Source: a virus. Taken from it: a stretch of 57,863 nt of DNA. The stretch spans positions 1 to 57,863 of IMG/VR virus record IMGVR_UViG_3300036770_002369; one strand, written 5' to 3'. Shown here one piece after another: positions 32,301-40,015 of this stretch (position 1 is the first letter of the stretch; every line of letters starts with the position of its first letter). The notes beneath the pieces are model-generated. The model was not told the origin of the DNA and ran no database searches. It saw only the letters and a program-made list of their open reading frames with translations. The position numbers were made by a program, and so were the translations under genes.

Positions 32301-35300
32301 CCAGCTTCGGATGTGGTTCGCAGGCGCGCTCGTCATCAACGGCTTGAAGCACGTCGGCCTGCTTGTAGATTCTTCGCGACCCGATCTCGTGACCTCTTGG
32401 AACGTAGGACCTTCCTCGACTGCGGTCATCCAGAGTCGCACCTCGATGTCCGTCATTACTGCCCAAGTCCCGATGGACATCCGACCTGGTCACCGCTTCC
32501 AAGTTCTCACGGGAACCCAGGCGGGCGTCTACACCGCGACCCAAGTTGTTCGCCAGACAGACGGGACCACCACGTTCACCACGAGCCCCGCGTTTCCCGC
32601 TGACTGGAAACGCTATGGGAACCAGTACCCCCAAGTGATCTGGGAGACGCATTGGGACAAGAGCCTGGTGACCTACCGGCTCGAAGTCGCGCCCGAACAG
32701 AACCTCGCGAGCCTCAAAATCTCGGGCTCCACGACTGGGACTGTCGCAACGCTCACTACAGCGGTCTCGATGCCCGACCCGGCAAGTGCGACGTTCTTGT
32801 TTCCAACCGGGGACAATGACCCCCCTCGGTCCTTGTCCTCAGATCCCACCAAGGGTCAGGTCTTCTGGGGGTCTTTCAGCCCTCGGGCGACCAGCCGGAG
32901 CAAATGGTCCTTTTTCCGATATGGTGTCGTACCGGCGTTCCACACGCTGCGGTCCAGTTCGCAAACTGTCGCGGCGGAGATGGACATCCTGCCGGATGAA
33001 GAAACGTACAACCCTTGGTTCGTCACCGAAGACTTCGGATATGCCGTCGCCAGCGGGAACCTGCTGCTCAAATCGACCTCGCAGCACCCCGACCTGGAAT
33101 TCACCTACGGCTATGAACGAACCGAACCCTTCCTTCTACCCAGTGCCTACCTGGACGCTCAGATTAGCCTGAGCGTGGAGTCCGGTGTCCTCGGAACGGG
33201 CGATGCTCAGGTCATCGTGCAGGACACCCAGCGCAAGGTCGTCCTCTCGACACTCCTGTTCATCGAACAGGGAACGGGCCTCAACTACCGCCGCTTGATT
33301 GATCTTCCGTGCGTCTCGCTCAATGGGACGTTCACCCCGGACTTTCAGGACTGGCTCTATACGGGCTCCAGCACCCTCACCTCGGAGACCCGGGGTCCGG
33401 TGCTTCACGTCGAACAAGGGGATGGCGGGCTCTTCTACAACGATGTCGATCTCTCAGGGCTCTCCTATGTGCCCTCCGAAGGTCGCATCTTCGAGGCCCG
33501 TTTCGCGGTTCTTTCGTATACAGCCTCTGGTAACGAAACCAGCATCAGGGTCCGGGCCGAAGTCGATGGGCGGGTCATCCAGATCCGTCTATGGGCAGGG
33601 GTCAGCCCGGCGGTCCACCTCCTTGATGAAACCGGGGCAATAGTCCAAGCCTACAGCTTCGACTGGACGGACGAAGAACCTCATACCTATCGCGTGGTCG
33701 CAGATGCGGATGGGAACACGGTCAGCCTGTCGATAGACGACACCCTACAAGCGCCCACGCTTGCCCTCACCGCTTTTGCTTCCGGCGCAGGGAACACACA
33801 AATCGCCTTCGGGTTGACCTCTCCCGCGATCAACTCGACCGATAGCGTGACCGAATGGTACTCGGTGTCCTATCAGGTGATGCCGCCTTCTACGGCTCGC
33901 CGGACCCTCGGTATCTACAAGGGCGGGGACTCCGAAGAAGATTACAACAACATCAACTTCTGGGAGATCCCGCGAACGGATACCTCGACCGCACCGAACT
34001 CGGCGCAGACCGGCCCGGTCGTCGAGGAAATGGACTGGCGCTCTCCGATGGAGATCCGCTTGTTCCGGTCCCCGACGTGGGGCGTGACGCTGTATCGTCC
34101 CGACCTTCCCTTGCCCCCCTACTATGACCCGGAAGTCTACGGGATTCCGGGGACGGGCTTTGCGACGCAGACGACCGAACCCTCGGCGGGTTGGATCAAC
34201 GTCGAGACGGCCAATCTGCCCCGCGCCTCGAACCTGTTTGGCTCGATTTCTTTTGGTGCTCTTGACAGCCGGTCCTTGACCCAACAGCGGTGGGATTGGG
34301 TCCGCTACCGGCTGTATCGCCCAGCTACCGCAAGCCACATCGCCCCGCAGGGCATGGTCCTGAACCGGGCTAACGTGGTTTCGAGCGGCGACATCTACCG
34401 CGACATCCACCTGGAGACCGTCACGGTCCCGGTGATCGATTCCAAGTCGGTTTCGATCTGGACGGCTCATCAAAAGGCCGAAGAGGTTTTCAAGATCCTC
34501 GACGGGACCACGGCTTACGTCCGCGACGCTTGGACGTTCGACAAGACCACCCAGGTCGTCACGCTCAAGACGGCCAGCTTCGTCTCCGATGAGGTCACGG
34601 TCATCTTCGTTCCCGGTCGCCCGAGCACGACGACCTATCTAAGAAATCAGCCGGTTCTCGACGGGATGACCCGGCTGAACGAGGGGACGCCTCCGGTTCC
34701 CAAGAACCAGACGATCAAGCACTTCCGCGAGCAGTCGCTCATGGACAATCCGACCGACGTGCCCGGTCGGTCCACGGTCCCGGCCTATTCGCCCAACGAC
34801 CCTGCCGGTATCCCGAACTCGACGGCCTACGCGGCGGCAGACACGAATACCCTCGCGGACTTCACGGTCCCGGCTTCGGTCCTTTACGAGAAGATGACAT
34901 TCATCGAAGTCCCTGACGACGGTGAACAGGGGCTCATCGCTCTCGCGACCGATTACGATGACCTCTTGCCTCAAGGCTTTTCCGGCTACGAGAGCATCGG
35001 CGGCGACCCCATCTACGATTCGATTGGGGCGTCCATCGGCGCCGTCGGTCGGGCTACGGGCGCTCGCGTCCTTGCGATGGGCGGGACGTGGACGCTCGAA
35101 CAGAACGTCCTCTACAGGCCCCCTTACGATCAAGGCGGAGGCTTGCCCGGGAGTTTCTTCATCCTCGGAGGAGGGTCGTACCTCGGGCCGGTTGTCAACA
35201 ACGCTGGTCAGGTTACCGGAGCGGCCTCCCTCGGGTCCGTGCTCGGAACCTCGAATCTGCTGTACCCTAGTCACCCGACAACGCCCCAGACCCTTTGGAG

Positions 35301-35568
35301 CGGGCAGCTAGCCTACGACGATTCTTATGGGCTTGTTGACGATGAGCTTATTGCGGTAGACTACTCCTTTGAGCTTCTACCTGGAGCAAGCGCCACCTTC
35401 ACGCACGCCTTCCCCTACCCCCCGATTCCATCAGTCTGGAAAGATGTTGGGGGGATTTGGGTGGACGCCACCGGGACATACAACCTGTCCCACAACTTGA
35501 CGTTCACCTCCATCACCATCACCAACACGACGGCCTTCACCTTGACCTACTACGTCCACTTGTACTGA
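29389..35568 (+). CDS. 2059-aa adhesin with LamG-like, Ig-like and PDFLDSD repeat domains
   Basis: This is a very large modular adhesin or tail-fibre protein. Residues 1-190 form a LamG / concanavalin-like domain (GIAIRFRMTSLSESGYLFVT, SRLYLNGVDIGSV, GDLNDVAVWRNTSLS). Three putative Ig-like (He_PIG-type) modules follow at about 260-340 (YTWSISAGSLPPGITL), 360-435 (TSWSQSGTLPTGITFDALTG) and 466-560 (GSLPPGLSV, WTISGTPTTPGTYTF). About 564-664 holds five approximately 21-aa repeats around PDFLDSDAVVYSP. The rest is long beta-rich fibre with a domain starting near 670 (VIYRDRFLTQRGPLVKDWGD). It probably binds host surface glycans via the LamG end. The start is supported by GGAGGTGAGG 11 nt upstream. 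Confidence 0.8.
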   Translation: MADWFLTATTPIGFSDSHWLRAAPGAYNQLNVNTFGIAIRFRMTSLSESGYLFVTPHAHISIDTSGNITASVRTSSASGFAAYSRTTSVSPVSLGVWNTVVLAKTVLGDPNPSRLYLNGVDIGSVWDSTVGIPATPPNYELSIKSRGWTTSGLMGPLPGSLPTNQSFCGDLNDVAVWRNTSLSAADALSLHGAASGTWASVVASPTDYWDWDNQNTTDSGSFGAVTSTWRGFFPQLQGTDVSLYGTDDFAVSPVNPEVFRYQTAYSQVFTAYNGGAGPYTWSISAGSLPPGITLGASSTSTVTVSGTTTAIGLTYNFTIQVQEGLSTGTQAYSMTVNPGLILVSAIPPGAVNPPFGTPPPPAVAPYSFALVATGGTGPTSWSQSGTLPTGITFDALTGTFSGTPTNWLTTSSITVTATREGGNWSSGTVTYGIPFDQFNPNSHDYFYISQYKTEFSPGDTYDTPATTYALPNGAVGVPYSEPVFVAVLLEDVVYRSGLLDNYGSLPPGLSVTGFISSWTISGTPTTPGTYTFAFYYVGLSGDPIESGYQIYSITVPASPLDVIEPDFLDSDALVYSPTVLADSAILPDFLDSDAVVYSPAILVTAILAPDFLDSDAVVYSPSLLVFVQPDFLDSDAVVYEPSIAGTFVQPTFLDSTGWVAPPNISTTAVIYRDRFLTQRGPLVKDWGDWTPATPQDVTVTVNGVEVAVASVNPYHGEIVLASPIAANDPAIDVRVDYQWFPTPIMGLRLNVRGLGLNKADHRRGLGKNSSTPSLTYGSNLLGQGYQSTPANGDQIQTPTNPKGAVRTSRFPMTVVIGGPLVRPKPLLIGHRYTGFQKGYSAVLNSPTSLRLNNSPNRVAKPGFTRNPQGEVSAYEGEVTPSNDWFEEGDDSGYVNLNQGTYTLIDAQSGAFLPTSPKTAFYWRRIDLSFPASVYVVGRFQIESSGYPFSSTDTNILSPDGVFTGVGFGIHNQLRMWFAGALVINGLKHVGLLVDSSRPDLVTSWNVGPSSTAVIQSRTSMSVITAQVPMDIRPGHRFQVLTGTQAGVYTATQVVRQTDGTTTFTTSPAFPADWKRYGNQYPQVIWETHWDKSLVTYRLEVAPEQNLASLKISGSTTGTVATLTTAVSMPDPASATFLFPTGDNDPPRSLSSDPTKGQVFWGSFSPRATSRSKWSFFRYGVVPAFHTLRSSSQTVAAEMDILPDEETYNPWFVTEDFGYAVASGNLLLKSTSQHPDLEFTYGYERTEPFLLPSAYLDAQISLSVESGVLGTGDAQVIVQDTQRKVVLSTLLFIEQGTGLNYRRLIDLPCVSLNGTFTPDFQDWLYTGSSTLTSETRGPVLHVEQGDGGLFYNDVDLSGLSYVPSEGRIFEARFAVLSYTASGNETSIRVRAEVDGRVIQIRLWAGVSPAVHLLDETGAIVQAYSFDWTDEEPHTYRVVADADGNTVSLSIDDTLQAPTLALTAFASGAGNTQIAFGLTSPAINSTDSVTEWYSVSYQVMPPSTARRTLGIYKGGDSEEDYNNINFWEIPRTDTSTAPNSAQTGPVVEEMDWRSPMEIRLFRSPTWGVTLYRPDLPLPPYYDPEVYGIPGTGFATQTTEPSAGWINVETANLPRASNLFGSISFGALDSRSLTQQRWDWVRYRLYRPATASHIAPQGMVLNRANVVSSGDIYRDIHLETVTVPVIDSKSVSIWTAHQKAEEVFKILDGTTAYVRDAWTFDKTTQVVTLKTASFVSDEVTVIFVPGRPSTTTYLRNQPVLDGMTRLNEGTPPVPKNQTIKHFREQSLMDNPTDVPGRSTVPAYSPNDPAGIPNSTAYAAADTNTLADFTVPASVLYEKMTFIEVPDDGEQGLIALATDYDDLLPQGFSGYESIGGDPIYDSIGASIGAVGRATGARVLAMGGTWTLEQNVLYRPPYDQGGGLPGSFFILGGGSYLGPVVNNAGQVTGAASLGSVLGTSNLLYPSHPTTPQTLWSGQLAYDDSYGLVDDELIAVDYSFELLPGASATFTHAFPYPPIPSVWKDVGGIWVDATGTYNLSHNLTFTSITITNTTAFTLTYYVHLY
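31078..31380 (+). repeat. five approximately 21-residue PDFLDSD repeats within the adhesin
   Basis: Five units of the form PDFLDSDAVVYSPxxL are separated by short hydrophobic linkers. Four are near-identical; the last is degenerate (PTFLDSTGWVAPPN). At DNA level they share gactt(c/t)ttggactc(g/a)gacgccgtcgt-type blocks. They form a spacer stalk between the Ig-like modules and the fibre body. Confidence 0.85.
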
Positions 35569-35581
35569 CAAGATTCTTTGA

Positions 35582-35625
35582 GCGGGTATCTTGGATCCCG
35601 CCCGTACCCGGTAGGCTTCCTATCC
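35582..35625 (+). promoter_or_regulatory. hairpin followed by TAGGCTTCC promoter-like element
   Basis: GCGGG-TATCTTGGAT-CCCGC (35582-35601) forms a terminator-like hairpin after the 2059-aa gene. It is followed by CCCGGTAGGCTTCCTATCC (35607-35625), which resembles the CCCGCTAGGCTTTCGATAGCC element upstream of the beta-helix genes. An AGGTGAGG ribosome binding site precedes the ATG at 35660. Confidence 0.45.
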
Positions 35626-35659
35626 CCCAGCCCGAAGTAGGGGTCCAGGTGAGGCAAGC

Positions 35660-36310
35660 ATGAATTTCAAGGATACCATCAAGATGGGCAAGCAAGGTGT
35701 GACCATGAACCTGGGCCTCACGCACGTCGAGACCTCCGGCCTAGCTCCGGTTTCGGGCCAGGTTTTCATCGAAGCTCGGGATGCCCAGTCGGGCGAGATC
35801 GTCGCACAGTACGATCTGAAGAACTTGATCGTCCGGGATGCCGGGATTGCCGTCGCTCGCCTGCTGCGGAACAGCAACTACCCGATCTCGGGAACCAACA
35901 ACGGACTCCGGATGCTCGCCGTCGGAACCGGCGCTACGGGAAACATCCTCTCGCCAGATGCCCCGACCATCGGCCAGCGCAGGCTCAACAGCGAACTCGC
36001 TCGAAAGGCGTTCGCCTCGACCCAATACCGGGACGCCAACGGTTTTGCCGTCTCCTACGAGACGAACATCGTGGACTACACCACGGTCTTCTCGGAGGCG
36101 GAAGCGGTCGGTCCTTGGAACGAGATGGCTCTTCTTCTCCCCGCGTCGAACAATCCGGCGGTCACCAACCCGATTCCGAACGGACCCGGAAACTATGACC
36201 CCACTTTTGACGTGACAGGGTACGACCTGATGCTGAACTACCTGACGTTCTCGGTGATCTCAAAGCCGAGCACGGCGGTCTTCTCGGTGACCTGGCGGAT
36301 CACGACCTGA
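35660..36310 (+). CDS. tail-associated protein of the NLIV / AVGTG type, 216 aa
   Basis: This 216-aa beta-rich protein contains GQVFIEARDAQSGEIVAQYD, LKNLIVRDAGIAVARLLRN and LRMLAVGTGATGN. The combination of a conserved NLIV, a G..xLARLL helix and an AVGTG motif recurs in small proteins encoded next to phage fibres, whose function is not known. The C-terminus (LTFSVISKPSTAVFSVTWRI) resembles fibre-base strands. AGGTGAGG lies 7 nt before the ATG at 35660; a second Met at residue 16 is a less likely start. It lies between two giant adhesins and probably forms an adaptor at a fibre attachment point (inference from context). Confidence 0.7.
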   Translation: MNFKDTIKMGKQGVTMNLGLTHVETSGLAPVSGQVFIEARDAQSGEIVAQYDLKNLIVRDAGIAVARLLRNSNYPISGTNNGLRMLAVGTGATGNILSPDAPTIGQRRLNSELARKAFASTQYRDANGFAVSYETNIVDYTTVFSEAEAVGPWNEMALLLPASNNPAVTNPIPNGPGNYDPTFDVTGYDLMLNYLTFSVISKPSTAVFSVTWRITT

Positions 36311-36337
36311 TCGTACTATCCGTCGAGGGCTAATCCG

Positions 36338-39300
36338 ATGGCAGTCAGAGACCTCACCAAGTTTTTCGCGGGCCTCAACACGACTGGCCCCGTTTTGCCG
36401 ACGCCGAACACGGTGTCGCGTAACCTGCGAACAGGCGACCGGGCCTTTGAGTCCGTCGTGGGCGAGTCCGGTAAGCCTTACCTCGACTCAGAGGTCAATC
36501 TCGGGCAAGACGCCTCCTGGTGGGAAAACTTCTTGCTCCGTCGCTGGCAAGTCCCTTCGGGCTGGCTCCGGGGCCAAAGCCGTTCCGATGCCTACGCGGA
36601 CTACACGACCGTGACCGCCCCGCCCGGCCTCGTGGATAACACCCCCGGTGGCGGCGGATGGTCTATCGGCGGATCCATCGGCTCCATCGGCGGATCCATT
36701 GGGTCCATCGGCGGCGGTCCTGATTCGGCGGGCATCAACCCGGACGGGACGCTCATCAACGCCTTCGTCCTCCCCCGCCTCGAAGCCGTCGTCGCCGGGC
36801 ATCCGGTCATCGTCGAGTACACGAACACCGAGACGACCGGCTACAACCTGATCACGCTCGACCCCCCTCGGGTGTACGACGGCACGTCGAACACCGTGAA
36901 GCGGACAGACTTCGTTTTCTTGGAGGTGTGGCGAGCCCTCGTGGCCCCCAGCGTCCGGTCCTCGGCCTACGTCCAGATCGTTGACGCCTCTTCTCTGGTC
37001 GCGGGCGACCTTATCACCATCAACGGGGTCAATCTCACCGCGAGCCTCGCGAGCCCGGCCCCCGCAAACAGCTACACGATCATCCCAGGGAACAACACCC
37101 TCACCGCAGCGAACATCGCGGAAGCGATCAATCTTTCGACCAATAGCTTCGATGCGATGGTCATCGCTCGGGCCTACAACGACACCGTGATCCTGACGGC
37201 GGTTCTTCCGGGTGTCGGATCAGCGGGCGTTCCGAATACGGGCAACTTCATCACCCTCTCGGTTACCAACGCCGTCGTAGGGTCTACGGTCCCTTCCGGC
37301 CCGCTCTTCACCGGAGGGGCCGACCGACCCTGCAAGCCCTATTCGGCCCAGGATCAGCTTTACCGGCACGGCAACGTCCTCTCTCCTAGCCCCACCTGGT
37401 TGCCGGACGAACTCGTGGACCCTGCCCTGGTCAACACGGAGTCTACCCAAAGAATCCAGATCCAGTACCGGATTCGAGTCACCGGGACGAACGAGAACGT
37501 CAACCCAAAGATCCACCCGGACGGCTTCTCCAACCTCGTCGGAGCGCCCCCCGCCCCGGCGATATTCGCCCAAGGCTCCGGGCCGACCCCGGTATTCGGG
37601 GTCCGCAGCTACCCCTTCGTCCCGGCGGACAACTCGACCACTTGGCTTGATTCTTCGGCTCCCGCCTACGGGATCGAAGATGACGGCCTTTTCATCGCGG
37701 GCGACGGAACCGAACAAGCGGCGGAAGACCTGGGGACCGTAGACGGCTTCGTTTACGCCATCCCGATCTGCTTCGTCCACCGGCACAACGACGCCTCGGA
37801 CGCAACAGCGGCGATCCAAGGCTTCGATCCGCTCAACAACATGAACGGAGCCCCCACCTATACGCACGGGGGTTATCTCGGCGTCCTGGGGCTCATTCCT
37901 GCGGGCGTCTCAGATCGCCCCGACGGGGAGTTTTGCGACGTCATCACGCAGAACAGCCTGCTAGACCTTCGGCGCCACGTCACCTTCCCTGGGGTCGAGG
38001 TTTCTTCGGAACTGACCTACCAGATCCAGTCGCTCCTCGACGGAAGCCTTCGGACGTGGTCCGTGGACTCGGCCTCCAAGTACCCGACGATGGGAAATGG
38101 GTCCGGGGATGTCTCGACCCGTTTCCTGATCTGTAACGAGATCGGTCGAGCAGATCCGGAGGGTGCCCCGAACATCTCAGGGACTACGACCCGGGGCGAG
38201 TTCATCCGGAACTTTGACCACATCGCTCGTCGCTTCGGGGATCAGTCGGTCATCGAGCGCGTCGTCATCGCCTATCTGCCGACGGACGAACAAGGGTCGA
38301 TTGGCGACCCCTTGTCGGGAAAGTGGGTCGAAAAGAACCCCGCCGACCCTTTCCGCTGGTATCAGGGTGACATCCTCCACCTCGACCTCGACGAGATGGA
38401 CGCTACGACCCTGGGGGCTCTCTTTCAAGGCGGCTACAACATCCTCACGGGTAGCTCGGGAACGGGCCTCGCGGATCCTTCGGTCGGACACTTCGCCCCT
38501 CCGAATTCGGTCGTCACCGACGTCCTGAGCATCTACCACGACGACGGGCACTACACGACCGCAGTCGATCAAAGGGTCGAAGCTACGCTGATCGAAGGTC
38601 TCGGGACTCGACACCTCACCGTGACCCTCGACGCTAACCGGCGAGTCGTCAACGGCGGAGATTCCGGAAACTCGAACTACTACATGACCGGCTACACCGA
38701 CAGCGGTGGGACGCCGAACACCGACGGTTCGCCTCGACGCATCTTTCTTGAGGTCGAGATCACCTATCCGATGGGCGTCGGGACCACCGATACGCCCAAC
38801 TTCCCGGTCACTCCCGACTCGGTCCTCTATGATGGAACGACCGGCCTCGGAGAAGGTCCGGTCATCGAATCGACCGCCGGGACGCTGGGTCCGAGCCAAA
38901 GGCCGGGAGACTTTGAGAAGCTCCTCGCTCCTCGCTTCCGGTCGGGCTACCGCGAAGTCCAGCTAGAGTACGTCGCAAACGACACCCGGGCCGTGGCCGG
39001 ACCTTTTGAGGCAGGTCAGCCGGTCGGTGCGGTCACTCCGGAATACCTCGTCAGCCGGAACCAACTGAACCTGTACTTCCCTCGGCGGGTATACAGCGAG
39101 GCGGGTTCGATTGGGTCCGTCGGCTGGACGGGCCTTACGCGCGTCGTGGACATGGTGGATTCTTTCGACCGCCCCGTGGACGAGCCCAACACCGAATTCG
39201 GTTCGAGCAGCCGTCACGTCGTCCTCACCACGCCCCTCTCGGGAACCGGGCAGACGTTGACCCGCATCGAGTACTTCGCTCAGGACGCGATCCCCAACTA

Positions 39301-40012
39301 CGGTGTCCTCGGCGGAGGCTACCAAGTCGCCGTCTATTACCGGGCTTCGGCCCCCCAGACGGCAGGCGTCAAAGAAGGGACGATCACCACGACCACGGGC
39401 GGAACGCTCCCGACCGTTTTGCAGGTCGAGCCCCTCGCGATAGGAAATCCGTGGACGGGTCAGGTCGGGATGGGCTCGGTGGACCTCGCCTATCCGTATG
39501 AGGCTCCCCTGGAGCAGATTCCGGTTCTGGACGCGACGGTCACGACTCAGGAGTGGTTCTTCTGCGCCTCCGCCAACGTCTCGGTAGGGGACTTTGACGC
39601 GGCGACGGGCCTGCTTCACCTCCACCCCTTCGTTCAGGGCGACATCCAGAACGTACTCACTCTCGGAGGCCCCGCCGTGGGTCAGCCTCCCACGAAGGAT
39701 GCGGAGTTCCGGGCGCTCTACCCTTACGCGGACGCGAACGCCTATCGGCCCACGACGATGTCTCAGCCGCTCTCGGGAGCGGTGAGGCACAAGGTCTTTT
39801 TCCCGATGCTGGTCCGGGCCACGGAAGATTCTCCGGGGGTTTCGGGTGGGCTTTTGTTCCGGCGGAACGAGCTTCTGCTGGTAGTCGTGACCCGGTTTGC
39901 TGAACTGGACGAAGACAACACCGTCCGCTTCACCGACGTGGATAACCGAACCTGTGCTGCCGTTTATCGCACGAGAAACCTGCTTTTGATCGCAGGCCCC
40001 AAGGGGAGTTGA
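36338..40012 (+). CDS. 1224-aa fibre/adhesin, paralogue of the protein at 49812
   Basis: This large beta-rich virion protein has an N-terminal segment KPYLDSEVNLGQDASWWENF...PSGWLRG that parallels PPLDSEFNLMSQMDWERLR...PSGF in the 2060-aa protein. The FVFLEVWRALV, YRHGNVL and RIQIQYRIRV segments also have counterparts there (VFLEAWQV, YKYGNTK, RIQVQYRLRV). The two are therefore paralogues over the first several hundred residues. A Gly-Ser-Ile rich hinge (SIGGSIGSIGGSIGSIGGG) sits at about 109-128. The C-terminal half has fibre-like modules and ends NRTCAAVYRTRNLLLIAGPK. The start is supported by GAGGG before the ATG at 36338. It is likely one of several parallel adsorption fibres. Confidence 0.75.
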   Translation: MAVRDLTKFFAGLNTTGPVLPTPNTVSRNLRTGDRAFESVVGESGKPYLDSEVNLGQDASWWENFLLRRWQVPSGWLRGQSRSDAYADYTTVTAPPGLVDNTPGGGGWSIGGSIGSIGGSIGSIGGGPDSAGINPDGTLINAFVLPRLEAVVAGHPVIVEYTNTETTGYNLITLDPPRVYDGTSNTVKRTDFVFLEVWRALVAPSVRSSAYVQIVDASSLVAGDLITINGVNLTASLASPAPANSYTIIPGNNTLTAANIAEAINLSTNSFDAMVIARAYNDTVILTAVLPGVGSAGVPNTGNFITLSVTNAVVGSTVPSGPLFTGGADRPCKPYSAQDQLYRHGNVLSPSPTWLPDELVDPALVNTESTQRIQIQYRIRVTGTNENVNPKIHPDGFSNLVGAPPAPAIFAQGSGPTPVFGVRSYPFVPADNSTTWLDSSAPAYGIEDDGLFIAGDGTEQAAEDLGTVDGFVYAIPICFVHRHNDASDATAAIQGFDPLNNMNGAPTYTHGGYLGVLGLIPAGVSDRPDGEFCDVITQNSLLDLRRHVTFPGVEVSSELTYQIQSLLDGSLRTWSVDSASKYPTMGNGSGDVSTRFLICNEIGRADPEGAPNISGTTTRGEFIRNFDHIARRFGDQSVIERVVIAYLPTDEQGSIGDPLSGKWVEKNPADPFRWYQGDILHLDLDEMDATTLGALFQGGYNILTGSSGTGLADPSVGHFAPPNSVVTDVLSIYHDDGHYTTAVDQRVEATLIEGLGTRHLTVTLDANRRVVNGGDSGNSNYYMTGYTDSGGTPNTDGSPRRIFLEVEITYPMGVGTTDTPNFPVTPDSVLYDGTTGLGEGPVIESTAGTLGPSQRPGDFEKLLAPRFRSGYREVQLEYVANDTRAVAGPFEAGQPVGAVTPEYLVSRNQLNLYFPRRVYSEAGSIGSVGWTGLTRVVDMVDSFDRPVDEPNTEFGSSSRHVVLTTPLSGTGQTLTRIEYFAQDAIPNYGVLGGGYQVAVYYRASAPQTAGVKEGTITTTTGGTLPTVLQVEPLAIGNPWTGQVGMGSVDLAYPYEAPLEQIPVLDATVTTQEWFFCASANVSVGDFDAATGLLHLHPFVQGDIQNVLTLGGPAVGQPPTKDAEFRALYPYADANAYRPTTMSQPLSGAVRHKVFFPMLVRATEDSPGVSGGLLFRRNELLLVVVTRFAELDEDNTVRFTDVDNRTCAAVYRTRNLLLIAGPKGS

Positions 40013-40015
40013 GAC

